64,000 nt of DNA, from the NCBI RefSeq assembly GCF_035222275.1, contig NC_085881.1:1922001-1986000 (forward strand), in the 5' to 3' direction. Source of the stretch: Podospora bellae-mahoneyi. Its lineage: Eukaryota > Ascomycota > Sordariomycetes > Sordariales > Podosporaceae. The notes below the pieces were generated by a model, which saw only the letters and a program-made list of their open reading frames with translations, made no database searches and had not been told where the DNA came from. Within the stretch, counting starts at the first letter, position 1; each line of letters begins with the position of its first letter. Shown in pieces: positions 1 through 12,985 of this stretch. The translations under genes were made by a program, and so were the position numbers.

Positions 1-760
1 ACCGGCAGAGCGGGGGCTGATGCTTTAAAGCTTGGTACTTGCATTGGGGGCTTCCAACATTATCAGTCTCTCTCCTTCAGCTTCATCCCATGTGGTGATG
101 GCCGCAGTTGGACATGAGATGACATCTGCCTGCAGCTGGCTGACAACTGAAGAGGCTATACACCATGACTAAACTGGATCCTTGGCCGCCTCTGTGTGAC
201 GTCAATTGCCAACATGTTGTGAAGAAAGGGGCAAAAAGAGCAGTGACCTGACTCGAAGGGTAAAGTCAAGTAGTATATAGTGAACTGGTAGCAATGCCAG
301 TATAAGAATGGGATACAAAGACTCCGGAGGCGGCAGGTGTCCGGTCAAAAATATCAATGACAGGGCTTTTTTGTGTCGCTGACAACAATTGACGGTAACT
401 TCTGATTGTGCCCATTGGTTGGTGGTCTGTGCCACATCACAGTTTGTTGCCTTGGCGCCTGAACAACTAAGCCAAGCGACGAGCGGTCAGGTTGTTATCG
501 GTTATCAGAATTTTTTTGAAAATCCAAGCCCCACCAAAGAAGTGCGGCTTCCCCTCCCCCACCTTCCCACTGATTCAAACCTACCACAGGGCAAAGGCGC
601 AGCAAACCAACCCTGAACTAAACTCTCTTGTTGCCTCCTGGTACTAGTTGGCTTGCCTGCGAAGGAACAAAGGACGTCGCATATTTTTTTTCTGCCCGTT
701 CTTTCGTTTTGGATTTTTGATCCATCAAACCCATCTATCTTCCAGCATCCACAGCACAAC
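1..760. other. Upstream region of ARB1
   Basis: No gene is supported here. The last 250 bases hold C-rich runs (for example CCCCTCCCCCACC near 549) and T-rich tracts before the ATG at 761, as expected for a fungal promoter and 5' leader. An open frame continues upstream of 761 to about 653, but the ATG at 761 (ACAACATGGC) gives the N-terminus expected for ARB1. Confidence 0.5.
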
Positions 761-2773
761 ATGGCTCCCTCGTCGTCCAAGGAAAAGCGTCTGGCGAAGC
801 GTGCCGCTGAGGGCAAGGAGAAGAAGACTGTTGCCTCGCGCTCCAAGGCCAACTCAAAGACTGCCAGCGCTGCCGCTTCCGTCAACGGCGATGAGCCTGA
901 ACTCGATGCCCATGGCAACCCCATCGTGTCGGACGAGCCAGCCACCTCGGCCGACAAGATGGACGAAGTAAAGCGCCTTGCCGACCAGATGGACAAGCAT
1001 GGTCTTTCCGACCGTGTCACCACCGGTGTTCTGGCCTCTACCGCCGCCAGCAAGGACGTCAAGATCACCAGTACCAGTTTGGTGTTCCATGGCCGTGTGC
1101 TCATTCAGGATGGCACTCTGGAATTGACCATGGGCCGCCGGTATGGTCTGTTGGGTGAGAACGGTTGCGGCAAAAGTACCCTCCTCAAGGCTATCGCTGC
1201 CCGCGAGTATCCCATTCCAGAACACGTTGATATCTACCTTCTGAACGAGGGCGCTCCCCCAACAGAGCTGGGTGCTTTGGAGTGGGTCGTCAAGGAGGCC
1301 GAGAACGAGATGGAGCGTCTCGATAAGTTGGCCGAGAAGCTCCTCGAGGAGGAGGGCCCCGAGTCTCCTGTCCTGATGGATCTTTATGAGGTACGAACAC
1401 CTCCCTCACCGCGCCTCTCGGCTATATATAAGCTAACCTCATTGATAGCACATGGACAAGATGGACCCCTCCACCTTCGCTACCCGCGCTGCGCTCATTC
1501 TTACCGGTCTGGGCTTCGACAAGGTCACCATCCACAAGAAGACCAAGGACATGTCCGGTGGGTGGAGGATGCGTGTCGCCCTTGGCAAGGCTCTTTTCGT
1601 GAGACCTTCCCTTCTCCTTCTCGACGACCCCACGGCCCATTTGGATCTCGAGGCCTGCGTGTGGCTGGAGGAATACCTCAAGAAGTGGGACCGCACTCTT
1701 GTCTTGGTTTCCCATTCCATGGATTTCCTCAACGGTGTGTGCACAAACATGATCGACATGAGGGAGAAGAAGCTGCTCTACTATGGCGGTAACTACGACT
1801 CGTATATCAAGACCCGCTCCGAACAGGAGACCAACCAGGCGAAGGCGTACCAGAAGCAGCAAGACGAAATCGCACACATCAAGAAGTTCATTGCCAGCGC
1901 TGGTACCTACGCCAACTTGGTCAGACAAGCAAAGTCTCGTCAAAAGATCTTGGACAAGATGGAGGCCGATGGTTTCATTCAGCCCGTCCACCAGGACAGA
2001 GTCTTCACCTTCCGTTTCGCCGATGTCGAGAAGCTGCCTCCCCCAGTTCTGTCTTTCGACGATGTCAGCTTCTCCTACTCGGGCGATGCCAAGGATGATT
2101 TGTACAAGCACATCGACCTCGGTTTCGACATGGACTCCCGTACTGCCTTGGTCGGACCCAACGGTGTTGGCAAGTCTACTCTTCTCCGACTGATGACTGG
2201 CAAGCTTTCTCCTAGAGAAGGTGTGGTGTCGCGTCACACTCACTTGAAGCTGGGTCTGTACTCGCAGCACTCGGCGGAGCAGCTTGATCTCACAAAGTCT
2301 GCTTTGGACTTTGTGCGTGACAAGTACTCGGATAGATCCCAAGACTACCAGTACTGGAGACAGCAGCTGGGCAAGTATGGTCTTTCGGGCGAGTCTCAGA
2401 CTTCTCTGATCGGTACCCTGTCTGACGGACAACGGTCCCGTATCGTGTTCGCTCTGTTGGCCATTGAAAGCCCCAACATGTTGTTGCTGGACGAGCCTAC
2501 CAACGGTCTTGATATTCCCACTATTGACAGTTTGGCGGATGCCATCAACGCTTACAGCGGAGGTGTCATTGTCGTCAGTCACGATTTCAGGTACGACGAA
2601 GCTCTGATGGCTAATTTGTAGGATTTAATTGCTGACATGTCTCCAGACTACTCGACAAGATTGCCAAGCAGATTCTCGTGTGCGAGAACAAGACCATTAA
2701 GCAATGGGATGGTTCGATCGGCGACTACAAGAACTATCTCCGCAAGAAGATGGTGGCTTCGGGCGCTGTCTGA
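761..2773 (+). CDS. ARB1: ABCF-type ATPase ARB1, ribosome biogenesis
   Basis: Soluble twin-ABC ATPase of the ABCF2/Arb1 group, which in yeast shuttles between nucleus and cytoplasm and is needed for 40S and 60S subunit maturation. Three exons: 761-1390, 1449-2590, 2647-2773; 632 residues (yeast Arb1 is about 610). A lysine-rich N-terminus precedes ABC1, with Walker [10 protein letters not shown] near residue 133, signature MSGGW, and a Walker B carrying DDP instead of DEP, which is normal for Arb1. The linker contains the family stretch [21 protein letters not shown]2 has Walker [10 protein letters not shown], signature LSDGQRS and Walker [12 protein letters not shown]. Both introns have GTACGA donors. 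The identification is strong because long blocks match Arb1 almost word for word. INO80 follows on the same strand with its own upstream region. Confidence 0.97.
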
Positions 2774-4326
2774 GTTGGCTAGATTTTGTTTTTGCCTCTT
2801 TTTACATGAGAATGACATGGGCGAGGTTGCGCTGCAGCTGAGACGGCCTCAGGTAAGCCTCTTCTCACACCAATCACGCGGCTGCCAGAGGGGAATTCTG
2901 GAGTATATGGGATGGGAGTTGACCGGGAAAGTGTCAACTCTCCTGCAAGCATAAACGGTGGTGGCTGGGTTGGGTTGGTTTGATGACAGCGATGAGGTTT
3001 CTTTCTGGGCCGGATAGACTTTTGTTTTCACGTTTCGCGATTCTCCAGCCGTTCATTAGATGCATTCGCGCTCAGATAGCGAGTAATGACGGAAAAGTTA
3101 TGATCGATTCGGTTCGTCAGGTAGTTGTGTGTGTCAATTTTCATATATGTGTGATTGGTAAGGTGGTGGGTGTCCGGGACAATATGAGGGCATTCGCAAC
3201 ATGATGTCTGAGGGCTGTGCCGAGGCGGTGGGTTGAAGAAGATCACTGGGAAGGAAACAATTAATTGTAGTTTTGGGCATTAACAGGCGGATCTTGGGAT
3301 GCCAGTTCGGATTCTTTTGGTGTCTGGTGAGACTTTTCCCACTGCCGCTGTGGTGTGTGTTGCATGGCTGGGGCGACTGCAGCAGCGGCAGGCGGATACC
3401 TCGCGCCGGGGCTGAAATGGGTACTTCCTTGCCAGCACCCCTGACTGGGCATAGGGGAGGGGGTGGCCGTAGCGTTGTTATCTGATAAAAGGGGGCTGGC
3501 TATTGGACCTACACTAACATGGAAGGGGGTGTCAGATTAGTGGAGCCCTGCTGACGTCTTTCAGCGCGTGGGACCAGCTTGTCTCGATCTGGCTGGACGC
3601 CTGGGGGGCCTGCTTTTCCGGGGGGACGGGGGGGGACCACTGATGGATGGATCACCTTCGCGAGAGCTGCGAGGAAGCGGGTTGTCAAAGGGGATTTTGG
3701 GGGGGAGAAGACTCTGCTGCACACACCAACGCAGCAAAAGCCCAGATGTGGCCAAATCGAGAATGAGCAGTCGGGTCTGGCAACACCGCTGCTGGCTCAT
3801 GGATCCATTCATCTCCAACCCAACACCATTCCTTCCCCTTCGTCCATTCCCATTCCCATCACCATCACCACCGCCATCATAACCACCATCGTCCTCCACC
3901 ATCGTCCTCCACCACATCATACCCTTGTCGCTGTCGCCGTCCAGCTGCCATCGGCGCCCAGCTTTTTGTTGATTGCCCTGTATTTTTCTCCCCTTTGGTG
4001 ATTGCTTCCACCCATCACCCTCTTTTTTCTCACCAACCCCGAGCCCACCCGGTGTTCCATCCGATCTCGTTGCGATACCCTCATCATCCACGCGCCCGCA
4101 TCCGCGCCAACACTGCCGCTGACCTCCTGTTCCCCTCCTAGCGATCTCGGAGCCGTCTCTCTAGAGCAGATTGTCAGAAGCCAGAAGAGTGCAGGTCACC
4201 CTTTTCTTTAGTTTAAACAGACTTGCCGATAGCTTCGTAATTCCTCGACAGGACGCGTGCTAGGTGGGCAAAAAAGTGTCGATGAATGCACATGAATTGT
4301 AAAAACTACACAGTAACAGAAGCACC
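2774..4326. other. ARB1 3' region and INO80 upstream region
   Basis: No gene is supported in this 1.55 kb gap. It probably holds the ARB1 3' UTR, then the INO80 promoter and long leader. From about 3780 to 4150 the plus strand is strongly C/T-rich, with a CCATCACCATCACC-type simple repeat at 3847-3915. Open frames on both strands (such as 3561-4091 minus) follow this low-complexity composition and are not credible genes. Confidence 0.5.
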
Positions 4327-7300
4327 ATGGACGGGCGGGACCACTTCTCGACCGTGCTGCAACGGCCGCCTCACTTTGACGAGGACGGCAGTAATGGCAA
4401 TGGCGGCGGCAGTGCAAACGAAGATCGCGGACCGCGTGGAGGGCTGCGCGACATCTTGAATCCAGTGAGCTCTGCCTCGCAGCCAGCGTCAGCTCTTGGG
4501 CCGCCAGGAACCCCCGGAGCAGCCGCGCCTCCACGGCCGCACTCGTCCTTCAGTCTAAGATCACCAACACAAGGTGACTATCACACCCCGAACCCCTACT
4601 CTACCTCGCCTGGCAGCCATCCCTCGGGCTCTCGTTCCATCCTCAGCAATCCCGTGGCAGGAGCCTCGATTTCGGCAGCCTCCTTCCCACCACCACCACC
4701 ACCGCCGCCTCCACCACTATCGGCATCGCTGCAGGCACCGCCGGCCATTGCATCGCCATTGACGACACAACAACACCCGCCGCCCGTATCGCCGCTGCAC
4801 GCGCCGCACGTGTACTACTCGTCCGAGATTCGAGACCGTGATCGAGACAGAGGCAGAGACAGAGACAATCGCGACCCGGTTCTCGAAAAGTCGGCGGGCA
4901 GCAGCTTCTACGACCCGACGGCGGATTCAACAAAGAAAGAGCGCGAGCGCAGGGTTTCGGACACGGGCTCCTCCTCCTGGCGCAACGCGACGCAGAGCTC
5001 GACACCAAAGGTAAGTAAGCTTTGGGCCCCCTCCCCAAAATACCAAAACCATTCCATTCCCAGACACGGCCAAGCATCATCGAAGAGCAAAGTGCAATTT
5101 GCCCGCCCTGTTGCCTTTTTGCATCTCCCTAATATTATATCATCGCGTCTCCCCCCCCAATCGCTGCATCAACACTTGACAATTTTTCCCGCCCTGGCCG
5201 GCGACTCCCTCTTCACCTCAGCATTCACCACCCAACCAAGCCCTATCAGCCCGCGCCTGCTTGATTGACGTCGACTAATTTTTTTACACCACGCCACTCC
5301 AGGCTCGCGACTCGTACAATTATTCCCAATCATCCGACTATTACACCGCGAACAACATCGCCACATCCTCCGCCAGCAACCACCAGGGCGGCATCATCAA
5401 CGGCGCCAGCTACGCATCCCATGCGACTTCATCCCTCTCACGAAGTCCCGTCTCTCAGTACCATCCTGCTCCCACTGCAGGATCCATCAGTCCATCAGCA
5501 CCTGCATCGGCTCGACTTGGTGCCATTTCATCGCCCAGTTTGAGGCACAGCCAGATGCCCCCTTCCACTATCAACGGGACCACTCCAACTGCGTTGCCTG
5601 TCCTCGCACGGAGCGGGTCCCCAACCCCATCATCATCTAAGGGCCAGGGCGTCTCAAATGTAGGTTGGGACCGTTTGCTCCATCAAATAAGATTCAGCCT
5701 CAGGCTAACAATTTACCCACCGCCAATACAGACTCCGAGTCGTGCCGCTGGTGTCATGTCCTTTTCCAACATCCTCTCCGAACCTGTCTCGCGACCCAGA
5801 GCGACCTCGCCATCTACAACCGACGATACCCCCATCCGAGTGGAAAGAGCCGGAACCGTCGACAAGGCTGACCGCGAGAAAAAGCCAAGAAAGACCATTA
5901 AGTCGCGTGTTTCTGAAATGAAGGGTGTCGAGTCGACGCCCAAAGCGTCCAGAAAGACCGCCTCCAAACCCGAGACCCCGGCTTCCGGTCCACGACTTCC
6001 AGCGAAACGATCGGCCAACGGGCTTACGAAGCAAAAGTCCTTCTCTGCCGACAAAGAAAGGAAGATTCAAGAGGAAATGCAGCAGCTCGACTCTTGGGAC
6101 CCACCAGAACACAAATGGGAAGATGAATTTGAAGAGTATCAACGACGGAGCAAGCGCCGCCGACTGGAGCTGGCCCAGTTGGACCTCAGCCACAAGCAGG
6201 CGCGCAGAGATGACTTGGCCCAGTCGCAAGGTTTCAAACTCAAGTTGCATGCCGATCTTGGGAAGCGGCGATTCGATGACCTTCACTACGACGAAGCATT
6301 GCAGGAGGTGCGACAGCGAGAAGTCCAGTTGGAGAAGGAGCGGAAGAAGGACATGCAGCGAAAGAGGCGTCGGGAGAAGTCCATGGCTCTTACCCTCGAG
6401 CTCAAGAATTCTGCTCTCAAGCGGGCCACCATTGCCCAGAGCGAGGCAGAGCGCCTGCGGTACATGAAGGAAGCGGAACGAGCCGAGAAGAAAGTTCAGC
6501 AGACCAAATACATCTTGCAGAATGGCCTCAAAGGTCCTCCCCGCAGTTCGAGCGCTCTCGAGCCCAATCTCGAGGGTGGTACCATGGCGACTTTCCAGGC
6601 CGAAAACATGGAACCTGGCAAGGCCAAGGGCAAGGGTCGCGCCGGTGGTCGACTCAAGAAGTCCAAGGAGCAGAAGCAGGCAGAGAAGGACAGTGCCGAA
6701 GCTGCCCAGGCCGCTCTCGATGCCGGGAAGGAGCTTCCCACCAAGGAGGAGACGAGCAAGATTCGACTCAAGATCACCAAACAGCCCGTCACCGATTCCG
6801 AGAAGGACAAGGAAACCAAGGAGCCCAAGGACTTCAAGAAGGAAAAGGTGGTCGAGGAGCCAAAGGATCCGTTGGAGATGCGGTTCCAGTCCAAGGGCTT
6901 TAACCAGATCTACGACCAGATCTGGCGTGACCTTGCCCGGAAGGATGTCAACAAGGTCTACAGGCTCGCCACCGACTCATATTCCACCAAGGCATCTAAC
7001 CTCAAGAAGACCGCCATTTTGGCGTCCAAGGAAGCAAAGCGATGGCAGCTCCGCACCAACAAGGGTACCAAAGACCTTCAAGCTCGTGCCAAGCGTGTCA
7101 TGAGAGACATGATGGGCTTCTGGAAACGGAACGAACGCGAGGAGCGCGACCTCCGCAAAGCCGCCGAGAAGCAGGAGCTCGAGAACGCGAAGAAGGAGGA
7201 AGCCGACCGTGAAGCGGCTCGTCAAAAGAGGAAGCTCAACTTCCTGATCTCGCAGACCGAAATCTACTCTCACTTCATTGGCAAGAAGATCAAGACAAAC

Positions 7301-10280
7301 GAGGTGGAGCGCAGCACGGACCGACCCGAGATTGCTGATGCGGACCAAAACCAAATCCCCGAAACGTCTCTTGATATCGAGGAGCCTACTGGTCCGGTTG
7401 GCTCCAAGGTTACCAACTTTGAAAATCTTGATTTCGACGAGGCCGATGAATCGACCCTCAAGGCTGCGGCCATGGCCAATGCGCAGAACGCCATTGAGGA
7501 AGCGCAAAAGAAGGCACGGGACTTCAACAAGGACGCCAACCTGGACGAGGATGGGGAGATGAACTTCCAGAACCCCACTGGTATGGGCGATGTGGAGATT
7601 GACCAGCCGAAGCTGCTCAACTGCCAGCTGAAGGAATATCAGCTCAAGGGTCTCAATTGGCTTGTCAATCTGTACGAGCAAGGCATCAACGGCATCCTCG
7701 CCGACGAAATGGGTCTGGGCAAGACTGTACAGTCCATCTCTGTCATGGCCTACCTCGCCGAGAAGTACGACATTTGGGGTCCGTTCCTTGTCGTTGCGCC
7801 GGCTTCTACCCTGCACAACTGGCAACAGGAAATCACCAAGTTCGTCCCAGAGTTCAAGGTGTTGCCATATTGGGGCACCGCTGCCGACCGCAAGGTGCTC
7901 CGAAAGTTCTGGGACCGAAAGCACACCACCTACAAGAAGGACGCTGCTTTCCACGTCATGATCACGTCGTACCAGCTTGTCGTGTCCGATGTCGCCTATT
8001 TCCAAAAGATGAAGTGGCAGTATATGATCCTCGACGAGGCCCAAGCCATCAAGAGCTCTTCGAGCTCCCGTTGGAAGTGCTTGCTGAGTTTCCACTGCCG
8101 CAACCGACTTCTGTTGACCGGTACTCCTATTCAGAACAACATGCAGGAACTTTGGGCCCTCTTGCATTTCATCATGCCGTCCTTGTTTGACTCCCACGAC
8201 GAGTTCAGCGAATGGTTCTCAAAGGACATCGAATCGCATGCGCAGAGCAACACCAAGCTCAACCAGGACCAGCTGAAGCGTTTGCACATGATTCTCAAGC
8301 CATTCATGCTTCGTCGTGTCAAGAAGCATGTCCAAAAGGAATTGGGCGACAAGATTGAACTAGACGTCTTTTGCGATCTGACCTACCGCCAGCGTGCCTT
8401 GTATTCGAGCCTTCGCAACCAGATCAGCATTCTTGACCTCATTGAGAAGGCGACCATGGGCGACGACGATTCTTCTAGTTTGATGAATCTCGTCATGCAG
8501 TTCCGAAAGGTCTGCAACCATCCCGATCTTTTCGAGAGGGCCGATACCAAGTCGCCATTCTCTTGCGGCTACTTTGCCGAGACGGCCTCTTTTGTCAGAG
8601 AGGGCACAAACGTATCAGTTGGTTACTCTGTTCGCAGTTTGATCGACTACGACTTGCCCCGCTTGGTGTGGCAAGAGGGCGGGCGCCTGGACAAGCCCGG
8701 GCCTGATAACGCGGTTGCTGGTTTCCGGAGAAAGTACACTGGCGAGCTGTTGAATATTTGGACACCGGAGAACATTCGTGATAGCGTCTCGAATGCCGAT
8801 CACTTTTCATGGCTGCGATTTGCGGACGCTAGCCCGCAAGAAGCCTACCAGGCTAGTCATCAAGGACTGTTCGAGCGAGCTGTAACGCTTTCAACATCGA
8901 AGAACCGGCTCGGGAACATGAACGTCCTCTATCGCGATACAGAAGACGAGAACTGGACTCCGGTCCATGCTCTGTTCCAGATTCAGCAACGTACTGACCG
9001 CAAGCCTCTTGCCGATATCACTGAGCAAGGTGTCCTTCGCGACCTCATGAATGTGGCGCGCGCTAACTACGCTGATATCGGACTGGGACGACTTGAGCAA
9101 GCCGGCCGGCCTCGCGCATCTGCACCGCCCATCGAGGTTTCATGCACCGGTCGCGGCTCGGTTGCGGAGCGTGAGAACATCCTCTTCAACCCTCAGGTAC
9201 GCAAAGCATTGTACGGACCCACCCCCGTCGAAGAGAAGGCGCTCGTCACCGAAAAGATCCCAATCGAGCGATACCCGCCTCCTGCACTCCTGCCGGCGCC
9301 AGACAAGGAGAAGACCCGGTTTACCAACATTGCGGTCCCCTCGATGCGCCGCTTCATTACGGATTCGGGCAAGCTTGCCAAGCTCGACGAGCTCCTGCGG
9401 CAGCTGAAGGAGGGCGGTCATCGTGTGCTGCTGTACTTCCAGATGACGCGCATGATCGATCTGATGGAAGAGTATTTGACCTACTGCAACTACAAGTACT
9501 GCCGCCTCGATGGTTCAACCAAGCTGGAAGACAGAAGAGATACCGTGTCGGACTTCCAAACCCGGCCCGAGATCTTCATCTTCTTGCTCTCTACCCGTGC
9601 TGGTGGTCTTGGTATCAATCTAACCACGGCCGATACTGTCATCTTCTACGACTCTGACTGGAACCCGACCATTGATTCACAGGCCATGGATCGTGCCCAT
9701 CGTCTTGGTCAGACGAAGCAGGTCACCGTCTATCGTCTCATCACGCGCGGCACCATCGAGGAACGCATCCGCAAGCGTGCCATGCAGAAGGAAGAGGTGC
9801 AGCGCGTCGTCATCACGGGCGGCTCGTCGGCGGGTGGCGCCGGTGTAGACTTCTCTGGACGTAGGGCGCCCGAGAACCGGAACCGCGACATTGCCATGTG
9901 GCTTGCGGATGATGAACAGGCCGAGATGATTGAACGCCGCGAGAAGGAATTGCTCGAGAGCGGGGAGTACGACAAGATTCAGAAGAAGCGTGGTGGCAAG
10001 CGGAAGCGGGCGGATGCTCCAACCAGCCTGGATGAGATGTATCACGAAGGTGAGTCCATGTTTGCCGTTTCTACAGACCCATGAACTGACCAATATCTGC
10101 TCTACAGGCGAGGGTCATTTTGATGACAACAAGGGTTCCGGCACAGCCACACCAAACGCCGCCGGCGCCGACGCCGCTGATGTCCGCCCTGGAAAACGCA
10201 CCAAGCGCGCTCCCACCGGCAAGAAAGCCAAGACAACAAAGCAACGGTTGGCGATTGCTGACGGCGAGATCGATATTTGA
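4327..10280 (+). CDS. INO80: INO80 chromatin-remodelling ATPase
   Basis: Catalytic Snf2-family subunit of the nuclear INO80 complex, which moves and edits nucleosomes (including H2A.Z) in transcription and DNA repair. Exons 4327-5010, 5303-5659, 5732-10049 and 10108-10280 give about 1843 residues. Residues 1-350 are disordered, with a ten-proline run and an RD-rich patch ([12 protein letters not shown]). A charged coiled region follows, then the DBINO domain (about 741-867, with [12 protein letters not shown]). The Snf2 N-lobe starts near 979, with Walker A DEMGLGKT near 1004 and Walker B DEAQ near 1115. Then come the roughly 250-residue insertion typical of INO80 and the helicase C lobe ([28 protein letters not shown]). 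The 5660-5731 intron is in frame (72 nt, no stop) but has GTAGGT, a GCTAAC branch and ACAG, so I treat it as spliced. The C-terminus is basic. Confidence 0.97.
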
Positions 10281-10919
10281 TCACCTACTCTTTCACCTGC
10301 AGGACAATATGGTAGCAATAAGCCTGTACCAAGACCAAGCCGCCATCTACGCACCCCGCCGGTATAGATTTTCTTCTTTTCTTTTTCTTCTTTTGCACCC
10401 AGCATACGTGGTTGTTGGGTGTATGTAGCCCAGTTCATTAAAGAGCACTGGTAGACACAAAAACGGGAATTGTACTTGGGGCTGGGGAGAGGAGTTCAGG
10501 TCAGCTCAAGGGGCAGCAAGCGGATAACAAATGAGGAATGGGTGGAATGTCAACTAAAGATGTTCTTGTTGTATTTCTGTAGAATAATTACTTTTGTTTC
10601 ATGTTGTGTCTTGTTCTTGTGGATGCCGCTGTGGTGGTTTTGTGTAGGATGAGAGGTTGTGTCTGATGAAGGGAATTGTGCGTGGGCAATGGAACAAAAG
10701 TGGAGAGATGGGGGAGTTGGGGATTTAGTTTGTCGGCTTGTTGGGGTGGTATATGGTGAGAGGTGGTCGTTTCTGAGACGAGAGACTTCAAGACAACGAT
10801 GAAGATGAAGTTGATATTTCCGATCTTTTTCCCTCTATGCTGTGACTATGACTCCCACCCTCTACCGTTTGTCTTTACATCTATCACCCCTCGGCACCGC
10901 TTCTTCTCTAGCACCCCAT
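10281..10919. other. Convergent 3' region of INO80 and hydrolase gene
   Basis: No gene seen. This is the tail-to-tail gap between INO80 and the minus-strand hydrolase, and it is T-rich on both strands toward the middle. It presumably holds both 3' UTRs. Confidence 0.5.
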
Positions 10920-12006
10920 TCAGTCAGTCCATGACCCGGTAATCTCTCGGATCCAAACCCCGACCTTTTCCGCTACGGTCTCGCTGTGATCTGGTTTTAT
11001 CCCTCTGTCAGCGTACGCACCCCCTCTTCTTCCCCATCCGTTTTCGCAACTTACGTATACAAAAAGCATGCGGCACTCCCTCTTCACAAATCGTTGCCTT
11101 CGTCCTCCCGTTCTGGTCCTTTTCCCTCCGCTCAATGAACGCGTCCCTCACCTCGTCGGCGACCCAGTGGTCTTTTTTTGCAAAATAGAAATAAAATTTC
11201 TCTCCGCTGTGCTCTGTGTCGTCGGCCAAGTGCCAGAGGTCGGAAGACCACTTCTCTTCGGTGATGGTGGACATCTCGTCTTTGCCCATGTGGATCGCCT
11301 GCCATATCCCATCTTGGCTCTGCAGGAAGCTGAGGGTGGTGGATAAAGCGTGGGGGGGCTGTTTCATTATTCTGGAGAGGATGAGGGAAACAATGGGGGT
11401 GGGGAGACAGTTGATGATGAATTTGGCGAGGATGTGGGTGTACGAGTTCAAGAGGGGTTGGGAGGCGATGAAGGAGAGTTTTTGGCCGGAGGGGGAGCGG
11501 GCGATGTGGGTTAGGGTTGGGAAGAGGAGGATCGCTGAAGTCAGGTTGAGGAGGGCGGATAAGGGGGTGAGGTGGTGGCGGTGGAAGATTTCGGTTGCTA
11601 TGTAGGCCCCTACTGAGTGGCCTATTAGGATGCAGGAGGTGAATGGGGTGGGGGTGTTGAGGGAAACAAGGGTGGAGGTTAGGGAGATGATTTGGTCTTC
11701 GAGGGTGAAGGGTTGGGTTGGGAGGTTGGATGGGGGGAGGGTGGTTCCAAAGGGGGGTGAGTGGTCGTGGTCGGAGAAGCCGAGGAGGTTGCGGGTGTAG
11801 ATGTGGTAGGCGGCCTTGTTGGACGACTCAAGCGTGTCGAGGAGGTGGCGGAGGTGGGTGAGGAAGGGCGTGTAGTAGCTTGCTAGGCCTGGGTTGCCGG
11901 TTATGAAGAAAACCAAGCATTGTTTCCGGGAGGGGTTGTTCCTGTTGGGGGAGGGGAATTCCAGGTAGGGAATTGCATCTTGTTTTATTGTTGTGGTGGT
12001 TGACAT
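10920..12006 (-). CDS. Lipid-droplet-associated serine hydrolase (LDAH/DUF2305 family)
   Basis: Alpha/beta-hydrolase related to animal LDAH (C2orf43), which associates with lipid droplets and has proposed lipid ester hydrolase activity. Exons on the minus strand: 12006-11055 and 10990-10920; 340 residues. The N-terminal strand CLVFFITGNPGLASYY carries the family GNPG motif. The nucleophile elbow is LIGHSVGAYIA, with serine in GxSxG. A likely acid sits in KKDHWVAD, and the catalytic histidine region PHAFCI lies at the splice junction. The 64-nt intron (GTAAGT donor) is supported because splicing turns a basic tail into HHSETVAEKVGVWI, the usual end of this family. Reading through without splicing would give a shorter, unnatural C-terminus. 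A hydrophobic stretch around residues 150-230 may serve as membrane or droplet anchor. Confidence 0.9.
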
Positions 12007-12493
12007 GGTGGGTGATGGTTGTTGTGTGTTGTGCTTTTCGGGGTTGGGGTTGGTGATGACGATGTTGATGTGGTGCTGGTGTTCTGCCGAGGTTTTGTTG
12101 GTGGGGGTAGGTTAGTGGGGGTCAACAGCCCTTTAGTTTGTGGAACCCTAACCCGAGCTTGTTAAAGTGCACTACGGAGTACAACATCAAGAACACCAGA
12201 CATTCTGTTGAAAGCCACCTGTTGAATGTGCATTGCGGAATTTAGAGAATTAAAAGCGCTAGCTATGTACAGGAAGAAGATGCCACGGACCCTGCCCGGC
12301 TCTGGGCACACTGGTTCAACCAGACTGGTGGAACCCTCACCCTTGGCTTGGGATACCCATGATACATGTCGATATGCCTCAGTAGTCCGTAGTCTTATAT
12401 CCTGAAAGTTATCATATCCCAGTCCAGCACAACCTTTCTCCTAAATACCATCCTTTTCCCATGCCATTTTTGACTTTCCATATTTTCTTGTGC
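12007..12493. other. Intergenic region
   Basis: Upstream region of the hydrolase gene and 3' side of the small secreted-protein gene. No open frame, RNA gene or repeat of note was found. Confidence 0.45.
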
Positions 12494-12985
12494 TCACAGG
12501 ATGCGATTGCATTCCTCCTGAGTCTTCAAGTGGCAGTAAGGGCTGAAGGTCTGGTTGCTGTTGGGCATCTGGGGAGGGGAGAAGAAAGGAGGCCAAAAAT
12601 AGTTGGGAGGAAGTATGTCATTGATAGCCTGCCTGGCGGCCACGGTAGTTGGTGTGACAGACTTGACGAGAGTGGCGAGGGTCTTTTCGATGATTTCGAC
12701 AGCCTGTGGAATATCAGAACCTGTTGGTGTAAGAGTGGAAATGGGATTTCCTTACCAGCTCTTCGTCAATCTTCACCTGCTGAGTAACAGCAGCCTGAGG
12801 TAGTGCATTGTCAACAATGAGTGGGACCGGAGCCTAGTGTAACGGTTAGTGATGAATTGTGGATGAAACATGGTTTAGCGCCTGAAATAAGGACTTACTG
12901 TGGCTGGAGTAGGCTTGGGGATAGCAGCACCAAAGACAGCAACAGACTGGCTGAGGAGAGCGACGGTTGGGATGAGGGAGTGCAT
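12494..12985 (-). CDS. Small secreted protein, three exons, function unknown
   Basis: A 124-residue gene found only by splicing: minus-strand exons 12985-12899 (29 codons), 12833-12756 (26 codons) and 12703-12494 (69 residues plus stop). The introns are 65 and 52 nt, with donors GTAAGT and GTAAGG, a CACTAAC branch in the first, and TAG/CAG acceptors. All exon junctions are phase 0. The protein starts MHSLIPTVALLSQSVAVFGA, a plausible signal peptide cleaved near FGAA-IP. It continues with a short Pro/Val/Ala region, a possible helix (VEIIEKTLATLVKSV), a Pro/Phe/Tyr-rich patch (PPNYFWPPFFSPP), one NQT glycosylation site, and two cysteines near the C-terminus (YCHLKTQEECNRIL). I recognise no family. 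An effector or wall-associated small protein is possible, but function is not shown by the sequence. Confidence 0.72.

Noticed and set aside
1422-2582. 386-residue minus-strand frame opposite ARB1
   Set aside because: A shadow of a highly conserved gene with biased third codon positions.
6977-8197. 406-residue minus-strand frame opposite INO80
   Set aside because: A shadow of the conserved ATPase region; no independent motif.
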